Assembly (NCBI GenBank): GCA_049616325.1
Contig: JBMZHG010000002.1
Location: 94,007-158,006, forward strand
Origin: UBA11663 sp049616325
Lineage (GTDB): Bacteria > Bacteroidota > Bacteroidia > Flavobacteriales_D > Sanyastnellaceae
Direction: 5' to 3'
DNA length: 64,000 bases
Made by a program: the position numbers and the translations under genes
In this document: piece by piece, positions 51,464 to 59,818 of the stretch
Numbering within the stretch: the first letter of the stretch is position 1
Layout: each line of letters starts with the position of its first letter
The notes under the pieces: model-generated
Told to the model about the DNA's origin: nothing
Database searches by the model: none
What the model saw: the letters and a program-made list of their open reading frames with translations, nothing else

Positions 51464-53062
51464 TCAGAGGAGGTAATTCATGCTCGAGAATTCGGAGTGG
51501 CCTCCCCGCACAATGCCCTCGACCAGGTCCTTTTCCGAGGCGTTGCAGGCCACAAGGGTTCGGATGCTGAACGAGCGCAGGGCGTCCTCCACGCTCAGCG
51601 TGCTCACTGCGCTGTCTTTGCGGCCTGTAAAAGGGAAGATGTCGGGGCCGCGCTGGCAGGAGGCGTTCAAATTCACGCGACACACTTGGTTGACCAGCTG
51701 GTCGATGGATTTGCCAGCGGTCTCTTGGTTCTGGGTGAAGACGCTGACTTGTTGGCCGTAATCGCTCTCGGCGATGTCTTTGAGCACGTCGTGGAAGTCC
51801 TCAAACTCGAGTACGGGGCAAACGGGACCAAATTGCTCTTCGCGGAAAATGGCCGTGTTGCGATCCACGGGAAACAAAATCGCCGGGAACATCATGTTGC
51901 CCTCCACTATGCCTCCGCGCCCGTTGATCACCGCGGCACCCTTGGCCACGGCTTCGTCGATGTAGCCTTGCATCGCTTCGATTTTTCCCACTTCAGGAAG
52001 CGGGGTGATGTCGGCATCGACAAGGGGGCTCCCCATGACCAAGTTGTCGGTGGCCTTGGCGAAGGCCTCCAAGAACCGCTCGCGAATGTCTTTGTGGACG
52101 TAGATCACCTTCAATGCCGTGCACCGTTGGCCGTTGAAGCTCCAGGCGCCCTTGACACACTCCCGTACGGCCACGTCGAGGTCGGCGTCGGGAAAGACGA
52201 CCGCAGGGTTTTTGGCCTCCAACCCGAGGACTTGACGCACGCGGTTGGGCTTGGGGTGCTGCGAAATGAGTGCGTTGCTGCTTTTGCTGTTTCCGATGAG
52301 CGCCAAAACGTCGATCCGTCCAGATTGCATGATGGGGCTGGCCAGGGTTCGACCTCGCCCAAACACAATGTTCACCACGCCCGGAGGAAAGCTCTCGGCG
52401 AAGGCCTCCAACAGAGGTTCCATCAGAAGCACGCCGTACTTGGCAGGCTTGAACACGCAGGTGTTGCCCATCAAAATGGCGGGCAGGAGCACGCAGAACG
52501 TTTCGTTCAAGGGGTAGTTGAAGGGTCCGAGGCAGAGCACCACGCCGAGCGGGCCGCGCCGGATTTGGGCGAGGACGCCAGAAACTTGGCTGATGTGGCT
52601 TCCCTCACGGTGCAGGTTTTTGTACTCCTCGAGGGTGTCTCGGAGGTACACCACCGTGCGGTCGAATTCCTTTTCCGCGTCGGAACGCTTCTTGCCAATT
52701 TCCCACATGAGAAGCTCGGCGACTTGGTCCCGTTTGGGCTCAATGAGGGAAATGAACTTCTCCATCGCCGCAATCCGGTCTGCGGCCGAGGACGAGGGCC
52801 AAACTCCGCGCCCGTGGTCGTACGCGTCGCAGGCTGCCTCAAGGGCTCGGATGCCTTCCTCTGCCGGGAGGTCAGGAACGGAACCCAAGAGGGTGCGCTC
52901 GGTGCCGTCCTTCGTTTCAGAGAGAATGGGGCTTCGAACTTCGCTCGACGGGCCTGTCCAAGACTCGAGTTTTCCGTTGACCAAAAATCGCGTGCCGTGC
53001 AGCACGTCGGGCACGGGGTAAGGGGCGGGTGGCTGATGCGTCATGTGTTTGGTAACCGGCAA
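51464..53062 (-). CDS. Aldehyde dehydrogenase family protein, NADP-dependent GAPDH (GapN)-like
   Basis: 532 residues; an ATG at 53044 is an equally good start. The aldehyde dehydrogenase fold is clear: LGPFNYPLNETFCVLLPAIL, KPAKYGVLLMEPLLEAF, IGNSKSSNALI and the nucleophile C314 in FNGQRCTALKVI, a pattern typical of the non-phosphorylating GAPDH group. The usual general-base motif ELGGK reads GLEAK at 280-284, so the Glu is displaced by two positions. It probably oxidises glyceraldehyde 3-phosphate to 3-phosphoglycerate with NADP, but another aldehyde is possible. It is unlinked to other glycolytic genes here. Confidence 0.85.
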   Translation of the reverse strand: MPVTKHMTHQPPAPYPVPDVLHGTRFLVNGKLESWTGPSSEVRSPILSETKDGTERTLLGSVPDLPAEEGIRALEAACDAYDHGRGVWPSSSAADRIAAMEKFISLIEPKRDQVAELLMWEIGKKRSDAEKEFDRTVVYLRDTLEEYKNLHREGSHISQVSGVLAQIRRGPLGVVLCLGPFNYPLNETFCVLLPAILMGNTCVFKPAKYGVLLMEPLLEAFAESFPPGVVNIVFGRGRTLASPIMQSGRIDVLALIGNSKSSNALISQHPKPNRVRQVLGLEAKNPAVVFPDADLDVAVRECVKGAWSFNGQRCTALKVIYVHKDIRERFLEAFAKATDNLVMGSPLVDADITPLPEVGKIEAMQGYIDEAVAKGAAVINGRGGIVEGNMMFPAILFPVDRNTAIFREEQFGPVCPVLEFEDFHDVLKDIAESDYGQQVSVFTQNQETAGKSIDQLVNQVCRVNLNASCQRGPDIFPFTGRKDSAVSTLSVEDALRSFSIRTLVACNASEKDLVEGIVRGGHSEFSSMNYLL

Positions 53063-53131
53063 GTTGGGGCGGTTGTTCAGTGAAGACTGCGTGGCGCATG
53101 TCCGTGAATCGCCGTGCGCTTCGACGCGAAA

Positions 53132-54028
53132 TTAATCCACCCCGTCGGTATTTCCAGAATTGAGAGGCGAAGTGAAGAAGTGTTCGGAACTCCGCGCATT
53201 CAATCCACGCTCAAGAAGAAGCATGCCTACGGCAAGCAAGGCAGCTGTCGTTTCGTAAGCCAAGGCGTGCCAAGCTTCAATGCCAAGTGCCCGACGCATG
53301 AGAATGGTCGCGACAATGAAACCGGAATTGCGAAGAACCATCCCAAAGTCGTCCATGTACCGGAAGGAAACCACGAGCAAAAGCACATCGACAAGGATAA
53401 GTGCGGTGAAAAATTCGTTGTAGAAGATGGAATTGAGGTCGGAGTGGAGGTGCTCAGGTGCGGAGACTACTTCCCAAACCCAGGTCCCCAACGCATGCAC
53501 ACTGAGTCCCACGAAGACCAAGGCGAGCAACCCGGCAAGCGCCGTTTTGAACTCCACGAATTGTTGGAGTTCGGCTTCCTCCATTCGCGCCTTTCGTCGC
53601 GGCAAAAGGTGGTAAAAGAGCACGAGCATGCCGCCGAGTACCATGGCCGCCAGCATGTGGGGGAAAAACACGGCTTCCCAAGGCCAATTCGACGTTGTGT
53701 CGAGGTCTTTGAAGACCGACCGGATCTCGATCAGTGCAACGATTTCCACTTGCTTGCCCAACGACCGTGCGAACGACGTGGGCAAGTAGTACACCAACAG
53801 GTAAACCTCTGCGATGAGGATGACGGAGAAGGGCGTGTACAGCGACTGGAGTGGGTGCGAGAACAGGCTTGAAGGGAGCCCGAGGTTCGCAACTTGTTGT
53901 ATGCCATACAACGCCAGGTGCACCCCGAAGAGCGCCAGTGCCAGCGTAACGAGGCTGCCTTCCACACGGCGTCTGACGTTGGGATGAAGAATCCGACGGG
54001 CCAAGGATGCAAGTTGAAGCCACTTCAC
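53132..54028 (-). CDS. Polytopic membrane protein of unknown function
   Basis: 298 residues from a GTG at 54028 (VKWLQLASLARRILHPNVRR). Seven hydrophobic segments are visible, including SLVTLALALFGVHLALYGI, FSVILIAEVYLLVYYLPTSF, AAMVLGGMLVLFYHLL, and TALAGLLALVFVGLSVHAL. The C-terminus is a short hydrophilic tail. I recognise no family. It follows the AlkB-type gene by 59 bases on the same strand, so it may be co-transcribed and serve as a membrane partner of the hydroxylase, though this is a guess from position. Confidence 0.75.
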   Translation of the reverse strand: MKWLQLASLARRILHPNVRRRVEGSLVTLALALFGVHLALYGIQQVANLGLPSSLFSHPLQSLYTPFSVILIAEVYLLVYYLPTSFARSLGKQVEIVALIEIRSVFKDLDTTSNWPWEAVFFPHMLAAMVLGGMLVLFYHLLPRRKARMEEAELQQFVEFKTALAGLLALVFVGLSVHALGTWVWEVVSAPEHLHSDLNSIFYNEFFTALILVDVLLLVVSFRYMDDFGMVLRNSGFIVATILMRRALGIEAWHALAYETTAALLAVGMLLLERGLNARSSEHFFTSPLNSGNTDGVD

Positions 54029-54087
54029 GTTGCTACAACACCTGCGCAGGCCGGATTGTTTTGGGAGTCAGGAAGTTGACCTGTTCG

Positions 54088-55176
54088 TCAGGCCGCATGT
54101 TTGGCCGCGATGGCATCCACCTTGGGATTCATCACTGCGAAATACAGCGGGGGGATGAGGCTGAGCAACATCATGCCGGGATACCCCGTGGGCAATTGGG
54201 GCGCATCGTCGATGGAGTCCAAGATTTGGTAAGGCTTCGCAGGTTGGTGGTGGTGGTCGGAATGCCGCGTGAGCTCAAAGAGCATCAACCGTCCCAGGGG
54301 GTGGTTGCTGTTCCAGCTGTGGTGAGGCATGACGCGTTCGTAGCGGTGTTCGTTGACGCGGTTGCGTTCCAGGCCGTAGTGTTCCACGTAGTTCACGACC
54401 TCGAGGAGGAAGCCTCCAAACAACCCGGCAATCAGCCACGCGACACCAACTTCCCACCCCGCAATGGCCGCTACCGCAAAGAGCAATCCCCACTGCAAAG
54501 CCTGCAAGCGCAGAAACACGTTGGAGGGATGCCAAGGGCTCAGTCCTCGACGGCGCAGGTTCTTCGCTTCAATTAGCCACGCGGACCACCACGCCACGAA
54601 GACGGCTCGGAACCAAAACAGTTGGAGCCATTCGTTGCGCCGAGCGGTTCCTGGGTCCTCTTTGGTGGCGACGTTCTTGTGGTGGCCTTGGTTGTGCTCG
54701 ATGAAAAAGTGGGTGTACAACGACGTCACCAGGAGCGCTTGGGAAAGCAGTTGGTTGTGCTTTTCTGGTCGATGTCCGAGTTCGTGGGCCACGTTGATTC
54801 CGAGGATGCTGCACGAGAAGCCCATCGCGAGCACAACCCCCCACCACTCCATGGACCACAACTCCCGTGTGCCGGCATTCAGTTCGAAGAGGAACCAGCC
54901 AAGAAGGACGTACTGGATGACCACCATCGACCACAACAGCGCGTCGTAAATCCGGTCTTCTTGAACCACCTCGCGCTCGGCCTCCGTCAAATTCGCCGCG
55001 GAAGAAGGCAACACCAATTCCAACAACGGCAGCAACCCAAATCCGTACCCAATCGCAATCCACGTCCAAGCACCCTCCGCTAGAAACGACAAGGCCACCA
55101 CGAGCGGAATGGTGAAGGCGGATGCGTATTTCAGAAACCGCCAGGGTGAAAGAGCTGCTTGGGTGTTGACGTTCAT
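54088..55176 (-). CDS. alkB: AlkB-type alkane 1-monooxygenase (membrane fatty-acid-desaturase fold)
   Basis: 362 residues from the ATG at 55176; the longer frame upstream is shadow sequence. Six or more membrane helices and all four diiron His motifs are present: HELGH (131-135), EHNQGHH (160-166), NYVEHYG (262-268) and RHSDHHH (304-310). The NYxEHYG and RHSDHH boxes are diagnostic of AlkB rather than of desaturases. AlkB hydroxylates the terminal carbon of medium-chain alkanes and needs rubredoxin, which is not in the window. The actual substrate could be another lipid or hydrocarbon. A weak -7-like TACTTTAA lies near the start. Confidence 0.93.
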   Translation of the reverse strand: MNVNTQAALSPWRFLKYASAFTIPLVVALSFLAEGAWTWIAIGYGFGLLPLLELVLPSSAANLTEAEREVVQEDRIYDALLWSMVVIQYVLLGWFLFELNAGTRELWSMEWWGVVLAMGFSCSILGINVAHELGHRPEKHNQLLSQALLVTSLYTHFFIEHNQGHHKNVATKEDPGTARRNEWLQLFWFRAVFVAWWSAWLIEAKNLRRRGLSPWHPSNVFLRLQALQWGLLFAVAAIAGWEVGVAWLIAGLFGGFLLEVVNYVEHYGLERNRVNEHRYERVMPHHSWNSNHPLGRLMLFELTRHSDHHHQPAKPYQILDSIDDAPQLPTGYPGMMLLSLIPPLYFAVMNPKVDAIAAKHAA

Positions 55177-55229
55177 GCAGTTAAAGTAGTGGAATTCCGT
55201 GAAATTCCTCCCTTGAACCACGGGAAGAC

Positions 55230-56678
55230 TCAATCCTGAGCCACAGGAACGAGGTGGAACACCTTGCCGGCGCCCTCGACAGCCACAAACACCTCCCCTC
55301 GGCTGTTTTGCGCGATGTCCCGGACCCTGCCCACCCCTTCGAGCAGGCGATCGCGTTGGACGACCCGGCCGTTTTCGAGGTGCAGACGCTCGAGGTACTC
55401 GAAACTCAGCGAACCTGCCAGGAGGTCGCCCTGCCAGGCTTCCGGCCAGTCCCCTCCGTGCACGATTTCGAGCCCGCACGCCCCAATGGAGGGAAGCCAA
55501 TAGTAGAGCGGCTGTTCCATGCCGGCCTTCGCGGTATCTCGGGTGATGATCGTGCCGGTGTAGTTCTTCCCAAACGTGATGACAGGCCACCCGTAGTTCT
55601 TGCCTCGCTCCGGCAGGTTGATTTCGTCGCCGCCCTTGGGGCCGTGTTCGTGGGTCCAAATTGCGCCCGTCTCTGGATGCACGGCCAGGCCTTGCGGATT
55701 GCGGTGCCCCCAAGACCAAACCGACGGCACAGCGCCTGGCTCCCCGACGAACGGGTTGTCTCCCGGCACGCTCCCGTCAGGATTGAATCGGTGGATTTTG
55801 CCGGGGGAGGTGGTGAGGGTTTGGGGGTGGACGTCGCGCATCCCGCGCTCCCCGCACGTCAGGTAGAGCTTCCCGTCGCCGCCAACGGCAATTCGACTGC
55901 CGTAATGCCGGTGGGTGTCTTCGTAAGGTTCTGCCACGAACATGTCTTCAAGCGGACCCAAGGCCGGGCCGTCGGGCATCCAGCGGCCACGCACGAGGGC
56001 CGTTGCCGAGCGTTTGTCGTCTCCAGGCTCGTTTTTGCTGTACGTGAGGTAGACCCACGCCTGCCCGTCTTGGGGGTCGACCCAGTGCATGACGTCAAGC
56101 AGGCCGCCTTGGCCGCGAACGTGGATGTCGGTCGGGGCGCCCGCCACAGGCTTCACCTTGCCGGCCTCCCAAAGCCAAATCCGCCCCTCCCGTTCCGTCA
56201 CGAGCAGGGTCGTGTCGTCCACGAAGTCCATGCCCCAGGGCGTTTCCAGTCCTTCCATCACGACGTTGGCGCGGACAGTCAGGTCGTCCGTTTCCGTCGT
56301 CGTGGGCGCCTCGGGCTTGAACCCACGTTCCTTCGTGGCTTGTTCCAGCACGTAGTCGGTCAAGGCCACGATGTCCTCGTCCCCGAGCACCTCCCCGTAC
56401 CCGGGCATGCCCAGCAGGGGGTACCCCTGCCGAATCACGCGCGTCACGTCTTCGGAAGTGCTGCCGAGCTTCCACGTGCGGGCCACGAAGTCCCGGCCGT
56501 CGGTGCCGTGGCAGCTCGCGCACCATTGGGTGTACGCTTCGGGCGCCGCACCCGAGCCTGCGCCCTCTGCCACGTCTGCTGCCCCGCCTGGCGCCGCCTG
56601 GCCCGCGTCGTCGGGGCTGAACATCACGCTGCCTGCCGCAACACCACCGGCCAACAGCAACAAGAGGGGAGAACGCAT
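55230..56678 (-). CDS. Cytochrome c domain fused to a PQQ-type soluble sugar dehydrogenase
   Basis: 482 residues from the ATG at 56678 (MRSPLLLLLAGGVAAGSVMF is a signal peptide). A class I cytochrome c domain (about 45-130) has the haem site CASCH at 53-57 and a likely axial Met in LLGMPGYGEVLGDED. The remaining 340 residues are a six-bladed beta-propeller of the GSDH type: LETPWGMDFVDDTTLLVTER, HVRGQGGLLDV, HRHYGSRIAVGGDGKLYL, WSWGHRNPQGLAVHP, EHGPKGGDEINLPERGKNYG. It would oxidise aldoses in the periplasm and pass electrons to the haem. The domain order, haem first, is a modest variation on the common layout. Confidence 0.92.
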   Translation of the reverse strand: MRSPLLLLLAGGVAAGSVMFSPDDAGQAAPGGAADVAEGAGSGAAPEAYTQWCASCHGTDGRDFVARTWKLGSTSEDVTRVIRQGYPLLGMPGYGEVLGDEDIVALTDYVLEQATKERGFKPEAPTTTETDDLTVRANVVMEGLETPWGMDFVDDTTLLVTEREGRIWLWEAGKVKPVAGAPTDIHVRGQGGLLDVMHWVDPQDGQAWVYLTYSKNEPGDDKRSATALVRGRWMPDGPALGPLEDMFVAEPYEDTHRHYGSRIAVGGDGKLYLTCGERGMRDVHPQTLTTSPGKIHRFNPDGSVPGDNPFVGEPGAVPSVWSWGHRNPQGLAVHPETGAIWTHEHGPKGGDEINLPERGKNYGWPVITFGKNYTGTIITRDTAKAGMEQPLYYWLPSIGACGLEIVHGGDWPEAWQGDLLAGSLSFEYLERLHLENGRVVQRDRLLEGVGRVRDIAQNSRGEVFVAVEGAGKVFHLVPVAQD

Positions 56679-56818
56679 GGAATGAGGTTTGGGCTTCAAG
56701 GTAGCGCGCCCTGCACGGACCTTCACTTCTAGACAATTTGAAGATGCGGAAGACGAACACGTGCGCCACCTCCGATGGTCTTCAATTCGCCAACAGTTCC
56801 GAAAACGCTAGAAAACAG

Positions 56819-56826
56819 TACCTTTC
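56819..56826 (+). promoter_or_regulatory. -7 promoter box for the FG-GAP protein
   Basis: TACCTTTC lies three bases before the ATG at 56830; leaderless transcript predicted. Confidence 0.45.
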
Positions 56827-56829
56827 ATC

Positions 56830-58623
56830 ATGCCTTTTCGAGCGACGAGCCATTCCTGGACCCTTGAAATCCTGGTTGCATCATTTCTTTTTGGCGTCAA
56901 TGGGACAGAAGCCAATGCTCAAATCTTCCAAGACTGGCCCATCGACTCAGTTCTGGTGACCGATCACGTTCTAGGCTATTTAGGCCATGGCGTGAGCTTT
57001 TGCGACTTTGATGGAGACGGACTGGACGACCTCACGTTTGGTCACTACGACGGGCAGCTCTTCACCTACCAAAGCCAAGGCGACGGCACCTTTCTCCCGG
57101 TCGACTTGGGGATTGGAAACACTTCCGGAGAAATCAAAGCCGTGGTGTGGGTAGACGCCGACGGCGATGGCGACTTGGATTTGTTCGTGACGCATCGACT
57201 CGCACCCAACCGGCTTTGGATTCGAGACCCCAATGGCACATTGGTGGAAGTCCCCAACGCCGGTGGGCTTGCGGGTGGCAACAACGAACGCACGTATGGA
57301 ACGTCTTGGGGAGACTACGACCGAGACGGGGACCTTGACGTGTACTGTTGCAAATTTCATTCCACCCCCGTCAACACAGAAAGCAATCGCCTTTTTCAGA
57401 ACTTAGGAGGAGTCGACTTGAACATCAACTTTTCTGACGTAACGCAGGCTGCGGGCGTGGGTAATGGGGTCAAACAGACCTTTCAAAGTTCCTGGATTGA
57501 CCTCAATGATGACGGCTGGCTGGACCTTCACGTCATTAACGACCGCACCATTTACAAAGACGCTCTTTACCTCAATCTCCAAGACGGGACATTCGAAGAC
57601 ATTTCGACGGACATCGGGCTGGATTTGGGCATTTACTCGATGAGTTCATCGTTTGCCGACTACGACAAAGATTTGGACTGGGACGTATTCATTTCGAACG
57701 GGGCGGCTTCCCAAAACCGGCTAATGAATTGCATGAGCACTTTGGGTGGAGTGGCCGACGACTTGGGTCTGAACTACGAGGATGTCGCCAACGAAGCGGG
57801 AGTGACTCTCGATGAATTGGCGTGGGCCGGCTTGTGGATGGACGCTGACAACAATGGCTGGCAGGACCTCCTGATCACTACGGGCACCTCGTTCCCAACG
57901 GAATATCCCCAGATTCTCGACCTCCACCCGGGTTCCAGAACCCAATTGTTCACTGTCTTTGACGGACAAATGCCCTTTACCAATGCGTCAGAGGGCCTTG
58001 ATTATGGAACGGAGTTTGCATTCGCCGCAGCCTTTGGGGACGCGGACAACGACGGCGCACTCGACGTGGCCGTCCACCGCATGGGGCCCTCTGCTCGACT
58101 GCTGCACGGACTGCCCTTTCAAGGAAAATGGTTGCAAGTAGAGTTGGTGGGACAAGCCCCAAACACCCGGGCCATCGGCACCAAAATCACAGCGTGGCGA
58201 GACGGCCTGCCCGACTTGAGAACGGTTCAATGCGGCACTCATTACTTGGGTCAGAGCACCTATGTGCAGCATTTTGGCCTGGCCGACGCGGTGCAATGCG
58301 ACAGCTTGACTGTGGTTTGGCCGTCCGGGCAAGTGCAATCCTTCCTAGGCCTTCCTGTGAACGTACGAATTCAGGTGGAGCAACCTGCCATTTCTTCCAC
58401 AGCTGGCTGCACGTACATCTCGGCGTGCAATTACTCGCCGACGGCTTCGACTGATGACGGCTCCTGTGATTTTTCTTGCTTGTGCCAGAGCGGCGGATTT
58501 TGGTCTGAAGAGTTGCAACAGTGCCTGGCCGAATGCAGCCAAGACCTCACCGGCGACGGAATGATTGGGATCGACGATTTGATTGTATTCCTCATCCTGT
58601 TTGGCGAGGCTTGTGACAACTGA
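56830..58623 (+). CDS. Secreted FG-GAP/VCBS and ASPIC/UnbV protein with a Cys-rich C-terminal module
   Basis: 597 residues with a signal-like N-terminus. About 450 residues of FG-GAP/VCBS repeats follow, with Ca-binding loops such as FCDFDGDGLDDLTFG, WVDADGDGDLDLFVTH, WGDYDRDGDLDVYCC and FGDADNDGALDVAVHR. An ASPIC/UnbV-type domain comes next (KWLQVELVGQAPNTRAIGTK, then VQCGTHYLGQSTYVQHFGLA, then LTVVWPSGQVQSF). The C-terminus has GCTYISACNYSPTASTDDGS and ends in a dockerin-like DLTGDGMIGIDDLIVFLILF followed by GEACDN. It is probably an extracellular adhesin or surface-associated protein. A similar C-terminal module occurs in the convergent gene at 58861-59784. Confidence 0.88.
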   Translation: MPFRATSHSWTLEILVASFLFGVNGTEANAQIFQDWPIDSVLVTDHVLGYLGHGVSFCDFDGDGLDDLTFGHYDGQLFTYQSQGDGTFLPVDLGIGNTSGEIKAVVWVDADGDGDLDLFVTHRLAPNRLWIRDPNGTLVEVPNAGGLAGGNNERTYGTSWGDYDRDGDLDVYCCKFHSTPVNTESNRLFQNLGGVDLNINFSDVTQAAGVGNGVKQTFQSSWIDLNDDGWLDLHVINDRTIYKDALYLNLQDGTFEDISTDIGLDLGIYSMSSSFADYDKDLDWDVFISNGAASQNRLMNCMSTLGGVADDLGLNYEDVANEAGVTLDELAWAGLWMDADNNGWQDLLITTGTSFPTEYPQILDLHPGSRTQLFTVFDGQMPFTNASEGLDYGTEFAFAAAFGDADNDGALDVAVHRMGPSARLLHGLPFQGKWLQVELVGQAPNTRAIGTKITAWRDGLPDLRTVQCGTHYLGQSTYVQHFGLADAVQCDSLTVVWPSGQVQSFLGLPVNVRIQVEQPAISSTAGCTYISACNYSPTASTDDGSCDFSCLCQSGGFWSEELQQCLAECSQDLTGDGMIGIDDLIVFLILFGEACDN

Positions 58624-58779
58624 ATGCTCAATCTTGCAGGAGATCTTGAGATGATGGGACTTTCTTTCAAGGGGCAAAAAACAAAGTGCGCTGCAGCATC
58701 CGTTGAGAGAAATGCATTTTTCGTTCAGACCGTGTCATTTCCTTCCCGGCAAACCCAAGGTGATGACGTGGTCACTTCG

Positions 58780-58827
58780 TGGACCCAGCAGGACAGAAGC
58801 CGAACACCCTTAACCCCGAATTGGTCA
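58780..58827 (+). repeat. 48-base interspersed repeat, copy 1
   Basis: First of three copies, reading TGGACCCAGCAGGACAGAAG at its left end and ending in TTGGTCA. Two bases differ from the other copies (T at 58811 and A at 58820). It lies between the stops of two convergent genes. The minus strand ends TCCTGCTGGGTCCA, like the 3' end of a tRNA. Confidence 0.9.
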
Positions 58828-58860
58828 GGCAACGCTGACGTCAATGCCGTCAGATTGCTC

Positions 58861-59784
58861 CTAACAAGTCGACCCGAAGAGTCCTAACATGGCAAGGATG
58901 TCTCCAACAGAAACAGCCCCGTCGCCATTCATGTCACCTGCGCAGGTTGTACACGGTGTCCACGAGCAAGAACCGTCATCAATCTGGGCGTCTTCATCAT
59001 AATTAACGGCGTCGGCGTACGTGCAGCCCACAGCCCATTCGTCAGACCAAGCGCAGGATGCAGGAGGAAACGTGCAAGAACCGTCCTCAAAGGCTGCCCC
59101 GGGGTCAAAGTTGCAAGCCAGCGGGTAGGTGCATCCGCCGTATTCGATGACAATGCAGGGGCCGTCCTCCCAAGACGTCACCCCCCCTGAATACGTTGCC
59201 ACGCAGGAATTGGAATACGTCACCCCATCGCAACCACAAACCGGATCGTACATCTCTGGACAGAACATGGCAGGATCAATCAAGCCCGGATCCACGCACG
59301 TGGCTGGTCCACTCACGTCCACCCCCGCACTTTCGCCTAAAGTCCATGAACCATATTCTGTCCCACTCGGGTAGGTGTAGATTTCCCAGGTGAGGTAATC
59401 TTCCACGAGACAAGCCCATGGATATTCACTGCCATTGTGGAAGACCGAGTCGTTGGTGTGCAGCACAGACACGAACAGGGTGTCTGTGAGAGGCAAGTCG
59501 AAACTGAAGGAGACAAAACTCTCATCAACCAGCGTTGCTTCATGCAAAACGTTGCCTTGGGAATCAGTGAATTCCCATTCCAACACGTTGGTCGCTGGAG
59601 GCCAAGTCAAATAGGGTCCAGGATGGTACAGACTGATCGTGTTGGGCTGCGAGCAAACGTTGCAAACGAGACTATGGAGGTCGCAATCGACAGAAGTGAT
59701 GAAATCCTGAGAACGCCCGAGTCCAACAGCCGCAAACAATGCGAAAATGACAAAAGAGATTCGAAGAGACGTAAGTGTGTTCAT
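58861..59784 (-). CDS. Secreted Kazal-domain protein with Cys-rich and EF-hand-like C-terminal modules
   Basis: 307 residues from the ATG at 59784. A signal peptide (about 1-25) ends near AAVGLGRSQ. The central part has a Kazal-type proteinase-inhibitor pattern: EMYDPVCGCDGVTYSNSCVA followed by YSGGVTSWEDGPC (six Cys). Two Cys-rich units follow, GGCTYPLACNFDPGAAFEDG and GCTYADAVNYDEDAQIDDGS. The end is an EF-hand-like DMNGDGAVSVGDILAMLGLF with terminal Cys, resembling the C-terminus of the convergent neighbour. A protective secreted inhibitor is plausible; the target is unknown. It is downstream of the TPR-HTH regulator on the same strand. Confidence 0.85.
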   Translation of the reverse strand: MNTLTSLRISFVIFALFAAVGLGRSQDFITSVDCDLHSLVCNVCSQPNTISLYHPGPYLTWPPATNVLEWEFTDSQGNVLHEATLVDESFVSFSFDLPLTDTLFVSVLHTNDSVFHNGSEYPWACLVEDYLTWEIYTYPSGTEYGSWTLGESAGVDVSGPATCVDPGLIDPAMFCPEMYDPVCGCDGVTYSNSCVATYSGGVTSWEDGPCIVIEYGGCTYPLACNFDPGAAFEDGSCTFPPASCAWSDEWAVGCTYADAVNYDEDAQIDDGSCSWTPCTTCAGDMNGDGAVSVGDILAMLGLFGSTC

Positions 59785-59818
59785 GGGTACAAGGTGCCTC
59801 CAAGAAAGCACAAAGCGC

